Source of the DNA: CALECP01 sp964389925
GTDB lineage: Bacteria > Chloroflexota > Anaerolineae > Promineifilales > Promineifilaceae
Reading direction: 5' to 3'
DNA: 64,000 nt
NCBI GenBank assembly: GCA_964389925.1
Contig: CAYMGE010000009.1
Location: 36,440-100,439, forward strand
Part shown: piece by piece, positions 53,116-61,575 of the stretch
Numbering within the stretch: the stretch's first letter is position 1
Layout: each line of letters begins with the position of its first letter
Notes under the pieces: model-generated
Told to the model about the DNA's origin: nothing
Seen by the model: only the letters and a program-made list of their open reading frames with translations
Databases searched by the model: none
Translations under genes and position numbers: made by a program

Positions 53116-54447
53116 ATGAATCTATTTCCACCACATAACTACGTTCGTGCGGACTCACAACATACGGGCATCATGCTGTATAAGCCTCGTCCGGAAAAAA
53201 TAAACCACAATGAGGTGGTTGTCTATACCTGCTCTAGCTGCGGCCGCAAAGACATGATTTTCGATGCGCGAGAGCAAGACCTCAAATGCCAGTATTGCGG
53301 CAAGACCACCTCTGAGTGTCCGCAATGTGGTGGCGGGATGAATTACGACAAGGCACAGGCACACTTAATTTGTGGAGCCTGTCAGCACACGCAGGCGCGT
53401 GAAAGTGAGGCGGTGGGAACATCGGCCGAGACCCTAGAGTTCCGCGAGAAATTTCTGGAAAAAGCAGCGCAAGGCTGGGGGACAGAACGCAAAGAAATCG
53501 AGTGCCAATCCTGCTACGCACAAGTGATCGTTGACCCCAACGTGCTGACAAGCGCGTGCGGTTGGTGTGGTTCGACAAAAATCATTCAGCAGAAAAAACC
53601 GCATGACGTGATGCGGCCGCGCTTTTTGCTGCCCTTCGCGGTGGAACCGAATGATTGTCGCACTATCACAACTGACTGGCTCGGCAATAACTGGGTGCTG
53701 CCCAAAACGCTGCGCCAGATGGCAGCAGTTGACGAGTATAAGCCGATGTTTATCCCATTTTGGACATTTGAGGCAGGGGCAGCGGCCGCATGGCGTGCAG
53801 AGGTCGGGCATGAGAAAAAAGTTCGCAGGGACGGCGAGTGGAAAACAGAAATCGACTGGAGATGGGAGAGTGGCAATGTGCAAAATAAGTTCAAGAATGT
53901 GCTTGTGTCGGGGACAGAGCGTTTGAAAAGCAGTTGGTTGACGAACATCGGCCGATTTGACCTCACCAATCTCACACCATACCAAGCCAAATATCTGGCT
54001 GGCTCACAGGCGATGGCCTACGATACCAAAATTCGTGACTCATGGTCGGTGGCACGTCAGCAGATGCGTGAAGTGGTTTTGGAAAATTGCAAGCAGGGGC
54101 CGAGTACCAATCGCGTCCGCAACTTTAGTATGGAGCTACACTTTGACAATGAGGCGTGGCGTTACATTCTCGTGCCTGTCTACGTTGCCAACTATGTTTA
54201 CAACAACGAGCCATACCAACTGGTCATCAATGGTCAAACGGGGGCGATTGCGGGCAAACGGCCGATTGACTGGCGCAAGATATTTATTGCAAGTGGAATT
54301 CCATTTGCAATCGGGATGCTACTACAATTGATCGGGTTGGCGATTGGCATTTCAGATTTAAGTGGCATCGCGTGGTTGCTGATTGCAGCCGGCGTGCTTG
54401 CGCTGATTGTCTTGAGCATCATCGCACAGGGGGTACACGATGGCTGA
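53116..54447 (+). CDS. TFIIB-type zinc-ribbon membrane protein A
   Basis: This 443-residue protein opens with three zinc ribbons: CSSCG...CQYCG, CPQCG...CGACQ and CQSCY...CGWCG, over about residues 39-155. A soluble domain follows with RPRFLLPFAVEPND, PKTLRQMAAVDEYKPMFIPFWTFEA and a late block WRYILVPVYVANYVYNNEPYQLVINGQTGAIAG. Two C-terminal membrane helices (FIASGIPFAIGMLLQLIGLAIG and IAWLLIAAGVLALIVLSIIA) close it. From memory this architecture matches an uncharacterised, widespread 'TFIIB-type zinc ribbon-containing' family; its function is unknown. The ATG at 53173 (MLYKPRPEK) is an alternative start. The end overlaps the next gene by 8 bp. Confidence 0.7.
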   Translation: MNLFPPHNYVRADSQHTGIMLYKPRPEKINHNEVVVYTCSSCGRKDMIFDAREQDLKCQYCGKTTSECPQCGGGMNYDKAQAHLICGACQHTQARESEAVGTSAETLEFREKFLEKAAQGWGTERKEIECQSCYAQVIVDPNVLTSACGWCGSTKIIQQKKPHDVMRPRFLLPFAVEPNDCRTITTDWLGNNWVLPKTLRQMAAVDEYKPMFIPFWTFEAGAAAAWRAEVGHEKKVRRDGEWKTEIDWRWESGNVQNKFKNVLVSGTERLKSSWLTNIGRFDLTNLTPYQAKYLAGSQAMAYDTKIRDSWSVARQQMREVVLENCKQGPSTNRVRNFSMELHFDNEAWRYILVPVYVANYVYNNEPYQLVINGQTGAIAGKRPIDWRKIFIASGIPFAIGMLLQLIGLAIGISDLSGIAWLLIAAGVLALIVLSIIAQGVHDG

Positions 54448-55507
54448 CCGAAGCACACAGTGGGGGCTTCCACTTGCATCGGTTGTTTGTCCCAATTGCA
54501 ACACTGAATTCTTGCGTGCAGATAAGCGCATGACACGGTGCCTTCACTGTTTTCGGGCTGAATTGGTGGAGAAATCGGCCGACGACCTCCCCTTCATCGG
54601 CGCACCTGAACGCATAATTCCCTTCAATGCAGATATGACGCTGCTTCAACAGCAGTGTGACACATTTGCCCGCAGCGTTTGGATTCGGCCGATTGACTTG
54701 ACGGCCGAGAATTTAGCCCAGCGTTTACAAAAAGTTTTTCTACCTCATTGGATTGTTGGCAGTCGCGTGACGGGCAAATGGCAAGCGGAACTCGGCTATG
54801 ATTATCAGGTTGTTTCGCACATTGAACGCTATGCGAGTGGCAGTTGGCAAACGGATGAGGTGAAAAAGACACGCACCGATTGGGAGCCGCGTGTGGCAGA
54901 GGTCAATCTACAATATGATGATATTCGCACGCCTGCGCTAGAAAATTTCCCCGCGATCATCGGCCGAGTTGGTCAATACAACATGGGTTATGAGATTGAT
55001 TTTTCGGCCGATGCCATGCAAGACGCTCTGTTACTCATCCCAGACCGGCACGGCGATGCGCCATGGCAAGATGTCTACAAAGTCATCCAGCAAAAGTGCC
55101 AAGAGGACAGCATTACTGCTGGCAAAGCAGATCGCATTCGTGAATTTCAATGGCAAGTGGAATGCCCTGACCAACGTTGGACACATCAATTACTTCCCAT
55201 CTATAAAACGTTCTATGCAGACGATGATGGCAACCTCATTCCGCTGCTGATGCATGGTCATAGTGGCAAAATTGACGGCGTGCGACGTGGCTCGATGCAA
55301 AAGGCAAAACGCTATGCAACGCTGATTGGGGCTGTTGCGCTTCTCTTACTGCTCGTGACACTTGGTACATATTTTGCACAATTAGATGCAGTGTTTGTTT
55401 GGGCGCAAATTTTGTTTGCCTTAACAGTGTTGGCGGCGTTGATTCCACTCGTTTATGTTTGGGCGTTGAATCGGCAATCGGCCGAGTCTGAATGGATCGC
55501 TAAATAG
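54440..55507 (+). CDS. Zinc-ribbon membrane protein B, paralogue of the upstream gene
   Basis: This 355-residue protein begins with one zinc ribbon (CPNCN...CLHCF, about residues 17-40). A soluble domain shares layout with its neighbour (ENLAQRLQKVFLPHWIVGSRVTGKWQAELGYDYQV, KTRTDWEPRVAEVNLQYDDI, HQLLPIYKTFYADDDGNLIPLLMHGHSGKIDG). Two C-terminal membrane helices (RYATLIGAVALLLLLVTLGTYFA and VWAQILFALTVLAALIPLVYVW) follow. The cores start with HW/FW and end with a GQTG/GHSG turn in both proteins, so they are paralogues likely to form a complex. The ATG at 54440 lies inside the stop region of gene A, giving translational coupling. The function is unknown. Confidence 0.65.
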   Translation: MADRSTQWGLPLASVVCPNCNTEFLRADKRMTRCLHCFRAELVEKSADDLPFIGAPERIIPFNADMTLLQQQCDTFARSVWIRPIDLTAENLAQRLQKVFLPHWIVGSRVTGKWQAELGYDYQVVSHIERYASGSWQTDEVKKTRTDWEPRVAEVNLQYDDIRTPALENFPAIIGRVGQYNMGYEIDFSADAMQDALLLIPDRHGDAPWQDVYKVIQQKCQEDSITAGKADRIREFQWQVECPDQRWTHQLLPIYKTFYADDDGNLIPLLMHGHSGKIDGVRRGSMQKAKRYATLIGAVALLLLLVTLGTYFAQLDAVFVWAQILFALTVLAALIPLVYVWALNRQSAESEWIAK

Positions 55508-55521
55508 ACTCGACCGCACGC

Positions 55522-56229
55522 CTATCCCTCAAACCGATAGCCAAGTCCGCGCACGGTGATAATTCTCTGTGCCTTGCTCGGCTCGTGTTCGATCTTTTCG
55601 CGCAGCCAACGCACATGCACATCTACAGTGCGACTATTGTCATTTGTCCAGCCCCATACTCGCTCCAGAATAAGCTCACGTGACAGTGCCATTCCTTTAT
55701 TGCGTGCCAAGAAGAGCAGCAATTCATACTCTTTCGGCTTGAGATGCAGCGGTTGCTCGTTTAACAACACTTCACGCCGATCTGCGCTAATACTTAAATT
55801 ATCAAAAATGAGTGTATCGTTTTTGGGAACCTCTTCAGTTAGGCTATCTGATTCTAGTCGATTGATGCGAACTCGACGCAGTTGTGCCTTCACTCGTGCC
55901 AACAGTTCACGCATACTAAATGGCTTGGTGATGTAATCATCTGCGCCAGCTTCCAAACCAACGATCTTGTCAATTTCATCCGCTTTCGCTGTCAGCATCA
56001 GGATTGGGCAGCTCATCTCACGGCGTAAAATTCGGCACAACTCCAAACCGTTCATGCCGGGCAGCATAATGTCCAGCAGAATAAGGTCTGGCATTTGTTG
56101 TCGTGCAAGCTGTAGCGCAACCCTGCCGTGACTGGCTGTAAGCACGCGATAGCCATGTTTCTGCAAGTTATATTCTAGCGTTTCCATCAACGTCACTTCA
56201 TCTTCAACAATTAGTATCTTTGGCTCCAT
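55522..56229 (-). CDS. OmpR/PhoB-family response regulator
   Basis: This 235-residue protein has a receiver with Asp53 (LILLDIMLPGMNG), VEDE at 8-11 and Lys in ITKPFS. A winged helix carries LLNEQPLHLKPKEYELLLFLARNKGMALSRELILERVWGWTNDNSRTVDVHVRWLREKIE, the pattern of the PhoB/PhoP/WalR group. It diverges from a HisKA_3 sensor kinase, which is not the usual kinase class for OmpR regulators. GGAAGGAGC precedes the ATG and a good promoter lies at 56259-56287. Confidence 0.92.
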   Translation of the reverse strand: MEPKILIVEDEVTLMETLEYNLQKHGYRVLTASHGRVALQLARQQMPDLILLDIMLPGMNGLELCRILRREMSCPILMLTAKADEIDKIVGLEAGADDYITKPFSMRELLARVKAQLRRVRINRLESDSLTEEVPKNDTLIFDNLSISADRREVLLNEQPLHLKPKEYELLLFLARNKGMALSRELILERVWGWTNDNSRTVDVHVRWLREKIEHEPSKAQRIITVRGLGYRFEG

Positions 56230-56258
56230 TATGCTCCTTCCAGTTGGCCTATAATTTC

Positions 56259-56287
56259 ATTCTAGTCTCAGCAAGTATGACAGGCAA
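56259..56287 (-). promoter_or_regulatory. Promoter of the response regulator gene
   Basis: On the minus strand TTGCCT (56282-56287) and TAGAAT (56259-56264) are 17 bp apart, giving a leader of about 25 nt with the strong Shine-Dalgarno AAGGAGC. Confidence 0.5.
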
Positions 56288-56428
56288 AACGTTCGGCTTA
56301 TTCAAAGAGCCAAAGTACTTACCTCAACAAAGCAAATTCGCAGGGTTGGAAAGAGGCTCTTTTGGATTTGATTTTAAGGAAATCCCTATGGATTGTAGCC
56401 GTCTCTGCTGAACTACAGCATCCCTTAT

Positions 56429-56466
56429 GTTAAAGTCAAGTTAACGAAACTTTAATTGCGTTAGCA
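56429..56466 (+). promoter_or_regulatory. 11-bp-period direct repeats resembling a Pho-type operator
   Basis: GTTAAAGTCAA (56429-56439) and GTTAACGAAAC (56440-56450) are adjacent 11-mers, followed by the weaker copies TTTAATTGCG and TTAGCA. TTAA-type repeats with 11-bp spacing are bound by PhoB-like dimers, including those of cyanobacteria. They lie 60-95 bp before the sensor kinase ATG at 56524. No other gene or RNA is seen in 56230-56523. Confidence 0.35.
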
Positions 56467-56523
56467 GTCATGGTTGCTTAACATCTATAGGCTAACTGCG
56501 ATCAACGCACATTCTGACATACA

Positions 56524-58428
56524 ATGGCATTTTCAGATACTCCCTCTTTCCATGCTGATCACTTTCAATTCCTAATTGCTGAGACAACTGATGTCATGAT
56601 CACATTGACAGAGATAGGCATCATCGAAGAAATTTCGCCAAGCTGTTATCAGATGTTAGGGCATGAGCGAAGCGAGTTGATCGGCCGACACTTCATCTCC
56701 CTACTTCACCCTAACAATCAGTTAACAACTCAAACCTTTCTTAACCGTCAATCAGATGAACTTTCTCCACATGCCGCATGGCGGCTACGTCATCGCACAG
56801 GTTACTATGTTTGGTGCGAGATCAAGTGCAAAAAGATTCATGGGCAACGTGTTCTACTTATTCATGATGTAACTGAGCGCACAGAGATGGAGGAACAACT
56901 AAGCGATGAACAGTTGCAAACGCGCATGTTGAATGACAGTTTCACCGATCTCGTAACTCGTCATACAATGGACGGTCACTATCTTTTTGCATCTCCAGCT
57001 TCACAAGTACTGTTGGGCTATGAACCTGATAATTTACTTGGACAATCTCTATATGAATTAATTCATCCAGATGAACGCCAACGGATGTACAAGTATTTCA
57101 CCGAAACGGTCAACACCACAGAGATGGCGACCATTACATGTCGGATGCGTCACAAATCCGGTCATCACATCTGGCTTGAAACCCGCGCTCGTCTCACGAT
57201 AGATACCTCAACCCGCCCAATCATTATTGCGATTTCGCGGGACATCACACAGTTGAAGCAGGCGCAGAACAGGCTGCGTCAGCAAACCCATCAATTGGTT
57301 GCCTTAGAGCGTCTGGGGCGAATTGTCACAGCGACATTGAACTTAGACGAGGTGTTGAGACTATTATTGGAGCGTCTTTCGCCGATGTTTTCGGCCGAGA
57401 CCACCTCCGTTCTGTTGGCAAGGGAATCAGAATTTGTCTTTGAGTCTGTCTTTGGCCTGTTGAGCAACAAAATACAAGGTCAGACAGTTTCCAGAGAAGA
57501 ACCATTCGTCCGCCGGCTGGTCGAAACGCGCAAACCGCTGCTCTTAAATGAAAATGCCTACCGCGATTCGCCGATTAATACCGCATCTATCGAGTGGCAT
57601 TCACTGTTGATGGCTCCTCTTATCGTTGGAAAAGAGCTAATTGGCATCATCGGCGGGACACATCGTAAAGCGTTTGCCTTCACAATCGAAGACCGACAAA
57701 TGCTCGATCTGGTTAGCCATTGGGCAGCAATTGCCATCTACAACGCTCAGTTATTCACCTATTCACGGCAACGCGGCGAGCAGCTCAAACAGTTGAGTCG
57801 TAAATTAGTCGAGGTACAGGAAGGAGAACGCGCCCGCCTCTCGCGGGAATTACACGATGAGTCAGGGCAGTCATTAACCGCTCTTCGCATCCATCTTAGC
57901 ATTCTAAGAGACGACATTTCGCGCCTGTCTGAAGAACACGCCAAGCAACTCGATGATGCACTTGAGCTTATCAGCAACACAATGACGCGCTTGAGCCAGC
58001 TTGCACGGGCGATGCGCCCAGCAGGGTTAGATCGAGTGGGGCTTGAAGTTGCACTCGAGAGTCTCTGTCGTGACTTCGCTTATCATACTCGTCTACAAGT
58101 CCAGTTTGATGGACAATCAATAGACCTGCCTGAGTCACTCAAAATCACCCTTTATCGCTTTGTCCAAGAAGCGTTGACTAATGTTGGCAAACACTCTGAG
58201 GCGACCATGGCAAATGTAAAACTGCAAAAGAGTTCCAATGAGGTTACGGTGTGGGTTCAAGATAATGGCAAAGGGCTTCCCTCACTTGATTTAGAGCAAT
58301 TAAGCCGGCATGGTAAATCGCTTGGACTACTTGGAATGCAAGAACGACTAGAAGTATTTGAAGGCTACCTAGAAATTGCCTCATCGGCCGGTGGTGGAAC
58401 CACTCTGATTGCCCATATCCCCTATTAA
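56524..58428 (+). CDS. PAS-PAS-GAF sensor histidine kinase, HisKA_3 (NarL/LuxR-type)
   Basis: This 634-residue soluble kinase has two PAS domains (about residues 15-120 and 135-245, each ending in a PAC block: RTGYYVWCEIKCKKI and KSGHHIWLETRARL). A coiled linker and a GAF domain follow (LGRIVTATLNLDEVLRLLLERLSPMF, about 265-415). HisKA_3 comes next, with phosphoacceptor His444 in SRELHDESGQSLTALRIHL, then a HATPase domain (LTNVGKHSEA N-box, VQDNGKGLP, GLLGMQERL). This class normally phosphorylates LuxR-type regulators, but the divergent gene is OmpR-type. It is followed 13 bp later by a kinase-like protein on the same strand. Confidence 0.9.
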   Translation: MAFSDTPSFHADHFQFLIAETTDVMITLTEIGIIEEISPSCYQMLGHERSELIGRHFISLLHPNNQLTTQTFLNRQSDELSPHAAWRLRHRTGYYVWCEIKCKKIHGQRVLLIHDVTERTEMEEQLSDEQLQTRMLNDSFTDLVTRHTMDGHYLFASPASQVLLGYEPDNLLGQSLYELIHPDERQRMYKYFTETVNTTEMATITCRMRHKSGHHIWLETRARLTIDTSTRPIIIAISRDITQLKQAQNRLRQQTHQLVALERLGRIVTATLNLDEVLRLLLERLSPMFSAETTSVLLARESEFVFESVFGLLSNKIQGQTVSREEPFVRRLVETRKPLLLNENAYRDSPINTASIEWHSLLMAPLIVGKELIGIIGGTHRKAFAFTIEDRQMLDLVSHWAAIAIYNAQLFTYSRQRGEQLKQLSRKLVEVQEGERARLSRELHDESGQSLTALRIHLSILRDDISRLSEEHAKQLDDALELISNTMTRLSQLARAMRPAGLDRVGLEVALESLCRDFAYHTRLQVQFDGQSIDLPESLKITLYRFVQEALTNVGKHSEATMANVKLQKSSNEVTVWVQDNGKGLPSLDLEQLSRHGKSLGLLGMQERLEVFEGYLEIASSAGGGTTLIAHIPY

Positions 58429-58441
58429 GGACTGAAAACGC

Positions 58442-60109
58442 ATGAGTCAGACTAGTATCTTTGCCAAACTGCGTGAGCAAGCGGAACAAAGAAAAGGCGC
58501 GGGCGGGGCGCAAATCAAATCTGAGATCGATCTATCAGAACTCGATCTGACCGACGCGCAACGCTTGATGGAAGAGTTGCAAATCTATCAAGTCGAGCTT
58601 GAGATTCAAAATGATGAACTGCGTGAGGCGCAGCATGAATTGGAATCCGCACGAGACCGTTATGCAGAGCTTTACCATACTGCACCAGTTGGCTATCTGA
58701 CGCTTAATCGCAATGGAATAATTTTGGAAGCCAACGAAACATGTGCTGACATGTTGTTGATGCGTCGGCCGCGCTTAATAAAACGACCTTTTTCCTTTTT
58801 TATCGACCGTGTTGATTTGGAAGCGTATGCGAACTACATGCGCGATCTGTTTTCAAATGCGGCACTGGGGGAAGTGAAAGCAGTTGAAATTCGCGTTAAG
58901 TTGGTGGATGGAACGGTACGCCATACATCATTAACTGGGAGCGTCGAAAACTCAAATCGCTTTGATAGTCTTGTCTGTCGGCTTGTTGTACTAGATATTG
59001 AAGAACGCAAGCAAATGGAGCGCACGCAAGAACTGTTGCAAACAGCAGTTGAGGCGGGTGCAGATGGAATCGCTATCAGTGATTTACGCGAGCGTGGATT
59101 TCCCGTGCTGTATGTGAATTCACAGATGGCAAGCTTGGTTGATAAATCGACCAGTTCTCTGCTCAACCAAAGTTGGCACTGCCTCTATGAGGAGATGTTT
59201 GGGGCAGATGTGCTGCTGCGCTTAGAGGAAGGGATAGCCTCTGGCGAGCAGTTCGAAATGACGGTGCAGGCTCCAGCTGTACAGTCAAGCTGGTTTGAGA
59301 TGTTGCTCTATCCTTTGCACGACAGTTTCGGCCGAGTTGCCTACTGTGTGCATGTCCTGCGCGATGTCAGCGAGCGCGTCCGTGCCGAAGAAGCGGTGCG
59401 TCGCAACCACCATCTCGATACAGTGAGTGAGTTGGTAAGTGGATTTACGAGTGAGTTTGATGAGTTACTAACCAAAGCAAATTCTCAAGCATCGGTTGCA
59501 CTGATGTTGGCGGCCGAAAGCGATCCAACAAAAAGCTATCTAGCCGAAACGATCAAAATGATCGATGAGGCTGCTAATCTTGTCCGCCAGATACAAGCGT
59601 ATACAGGCTCGGCGGGTGGTGAGGCAGCTGAATGGAATCTCAATCAGCTTGTTACAGACACAGTTGCGTTGGCAAAACATTCGATGCCAACGTTTATCTC
59701 TCTTTCGCTACAACTTTGCGAGCAATCTTTGTTCATCAACGCAAAACGGGGGCAGATTCAGCAAATAATCTTGAACCTGTTGCTTAATGGGTGGGAAGCG
59801 ATTGATGCAAAGGGTCAGGTGACAATTGAGGTGGGTATGTGGAATGAAGAAGCTAATATTCTTTGGGTGCATCGGCCGACGTTACCCGAACACATCGCCT
59901 ACCTCACCGTTCGGAACAATGGTTCAACCATCAACTATCCACTCACAACGCTATTCGATCCGTTCTTTACAACCAAAGAGGCTGGGCGCGGTTTTGGGTT
60001 GGCGGCGACGTTGGGGGCAGTGCGAGCAAATGGTGGCGCAATCGGCGCACGGAGCGATTCTGATAGTACGGCATTTACGGTATTATTGCCGTTACATGCT
60101 GAACCTTAA
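58442..60109 (+). CDS. PAS-containing histidine kinase homologue lacking the phosphoacceptor His
   Basis: This 555-residue soluble protein begins with a coiled coil of the 'EELQIYQVELEIQNDELREAQHEL' kind often found in front of PAS domains. Two PAS domains follow (about 75-190 and 200-320). The kinase-like core reads HHLDTVSELVSGFTSEFDELL where active kinases have a GG-x-A-HDFNNLL-type site: Ser337 occupies the His position. The N-box Asn449 and a G2-like GRGFGLAATLG remain, but the G1 DxGxG is NNGST (Asn492, Thr496). This would be a pseudokinase or allosteric partner for the upstream kinase, 13 bp away in the same operon. Confidence 0.75.
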   Translation: MSQTSIFAKLREQAEQRKGAGGAQIKSEIDLSELDLTDAQRLMEELQIYQVELEIQNDELREAQHELESARDRYAELYHTAPVGYLTLNRNGIILEANETCADMLLMRRPRLIKRPFSFFIDRVDLEAYANYMRDLFSNAALGEVKAVEIRVKLVDGTVRHTSLTGSVENSNRFDSLVCRLVVLDIEERKQMERTQELLQTAVEAGADGIAISDLRERGFPVLYVNSQMASLVDKSTSSLLNQSWHCLYEEMFGADVLLRLEEGIASGEQFEMTVQAPAVQSSWFEMLLYPLHDSFGRVAYCVHVLRDVSERVRAEEAVRRNHHLDTVSELVSGFTSEFDELLTKANSQASVALMLAAESDPTKSYLAETIKMIDEAANLVRQIQAYTGSAGGEAAEWNLNQLVTDTVALAKHSMPTFISLSLQLCEQSLFINAKRGQIQQIILNLLLNGWEAIDAKGQVTIEVGMWNEEANILWVHRPTLPEHIAYLTVRNNGSTINYPLTTLFDPFFTTKEAGRGFGLAATLGAVRANGGAIGARSDSDSTAFTVLLPLHAEP

Positions 60110-60117
60110 CGCCTCTT

Positions 60118-60819
60118 GTGATTGAAATTACGGGGTTGACAAAGCGATACGGTCTCAACATGGTATTGCGTGGCGTGAACCTACACGTTGAGCAGGGCGA
60201 GTTTGTCACACTGGTTGGCGCAAATGGGGCCGGCAAATCGACGCTGTTGCGAATTGTGGCGACGTTGGCAAAGCCGACTGATGGCACTATCAAAGTTGGG
60301 GGATGGCCTTTGCCAGAGCGAGCAGAAATGGTTCGGCCGCACATCGGGTTGGTGTCGCATCAGTCGTTGGTGTATGGGGATTTGTCGGCCGAAAAAAACC
60401 TGACCTTCTTCGCCAAACTCTACAATCTCGATAACATTTCTGAACGTGTCACAGCCGCACTTGATCGTGTCGGCCTCAAATTGCGCCGCCGCGATCCCGT
60501 TCGTACTTTCTCACGCGGGATGCTGCAACGTCTCACTATCGCCCGTGCCACCCTCCACCAACCCGACATACTCCTCCTCGATGAACCGTACACGGGTCTC
60601 GACCAAGATGCCAGCGCACTGCTCGATCAACTCCTCCAGCGTGAACGCGACGAAGGGCGCACTATTCTCATGATCACGCATGATCTCCTGCGCGGCTATC
60701 GTCTCTGCGACCGCCTTGCTATCCTCGCTCGCGGCAAGATCACCCAAGCAATCATCGCCACTGCCTTATCGGACAGCGACTTGCTTACTCTTTATTCCAA
60801 CACAATCAATGCGCTATAA
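60118..60819 (+). CDS. ccmA: CcmA-like haem exporter ATPase
   Basis: This 233-residue ABC ATPase has Walker A GANGAGKSTLL, Q-loop VSHQS, signature FSRGMLQRLTIARA (SRGM, as in many CcmA-like proteins), Walker B DILLLDEPYTGLD and the switch His ITHD. The adjacent ccmB, ccmC and ccmD-like genes identify it as the ATPase of the CcmABCD complex, which releases haem-loaded CcmE at the membrane. The start is GTG at 60118, 8 bp after the upstream gene. Between it and ccmB two unrelated small genes are inserted. Confidence 0.85.
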   Translation: MIEITGLTKRYGLNMVLRGVNLHVEQGEFVTLVGANGAGKSTLLRIVATLAKPTDGTIKVGGWPLPERAEMVRPHIGLVSHQSLVYGDLSAEKNLTFFAKLYNLDNISERVTAALDRVGLKLRRRDPVRTFSRGMLQRLTIARATLHQPDILLLDEPYTGLDQDASALLDQLLQRERDEGRTILMITHDLLRGYRLCDRLAILARGKITQAIIATALSDSDLLTLYSNTINAL

Positions 60820-60871
60820 TGAGCAGGGTAGGATCAGATTGATAAATTGCTCAAATACAAGAGGTGTTAAG

Positions 60872-61141
60872 ATGACGGCAACTGAGTTACTTTATGATAT
60901 TCAGTCTTTGCAAGAAGAGACATTTGAATTTGAAAGAAAGTACGGTCTGCGTACCGACTTATTCTTTGCAAGTTACATGCAAGGCGTGGAACCGGAAGAT
61001 GATAGTTGGGTCATGGATTTCGGACAATGGGCTAGTGCTTATCAACTTCTATTAGAACGACGTGTCCAATACCTCAATGTGGTGGAACATGCAATGCGTT
61101 CAAAAGATAACTATTTCTCGCTAATTCAAGTAGCCACATGA
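60872..61141 (+). CDS. Antitoxin-like partner of a TumE/DUF6516 protein
   Basis: This 89-residue protein (MTATELLYDIQSLQEETFEF at the N-terminus, then YGLRTDLFFASYMQGVEPEDD and FGQWASAYQLLLERRVQYLN) is helical and acidic. From memory, short proteins with a 'YGL.S..F..RY..GE..D...EWA..Y' pattern precede DUF6516/TumE-like toxins. GAGGTG lies 6 nt before the ATG at 60872. The stop overlaps the next start as ATGA. The position is in the middle of the ccm operon; the region is more AT-rich than its flanks and has no CGGCCG motif. Confidence 0.6.
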   Translation: MTATELLYDIQSLQEETFEFERKYGLRTDLFFASYMQGVEPEDDSWVMDFGQWASAYQLLLERRVQYLNVVEHAMRSKDNYFSLIQVAT

Positions 61142-61575
61142 GCAATCCGCTACGTCATCCAGAATATTATGAACATTTTATTTACACACTCTCTATCCAA
61201 TTTCCGGAGATTCAACGTTCGACCCTAGCCTTGATTAGGCGCAGCAACTATCATGCAATTATTTCAGGAACGATATTTTTTGGTTCATCTATACGCCTCA
61301 CTGTATTTGAGCGAATAGAGTACAGCGGATTGCCAGCTCGAATGGTCTGGTATGGGTATGAAGTTTGGCAAGGAAATAAAAAACTATATTGGTATGATCC
61401 ACAACCCCGTCCAAATAATCCCGATCTGCAAAGTACACATCCGCATCATAAGCACATTCCACCAAATATAAAACGCAATCGCATTCCTGCGCCAGATTTG
61501 CGTTTTGATCGACCTAATTTGCCTTTTCTAATTATTACTGAAATAGGCAGTTTGCTTGCTTCCAGCAAAGAATGA
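61138..61575 (+). CDS. TumE/DUF6516-like putative toxin
   Basis: This 145-residue protein has a beta-rich N-terminal part (IQRSTLALIRRSNYHAIISG, then RLTVFERIEY) and a diagnostic C-terminal block: YDPQPRPNNPDLQSTHPHHKH, then PPNIKRNRIPAPDL, PNLPFLIITEI. These YDP/NP-L/THPHHKH elements are the signature, as I recall it, of DUF6516, to which the TumE toxin of the TumE-TumA system belongs. The His pair in HPHHKH is a candidate catalytic site. The start overlaps the upstream gene (ATGA) and its stop overlaps the ccmB start (ATGA), so it is translated together with haem exporter genes. Confidence 0.65.
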   Translation: MSNPLRHPEYYEHFIYTLSIQFPEIQRSTLALIRRSNYHAIISGTIFFGSSIRLTVFERIEYSGLPARMVWYGYEVWQGNKKLYWYDPQPRPNNPDLQSTHPHHKHIPPNIKRNRIPAPDLRFDRPNLPFLIITEIGSLLASSKE

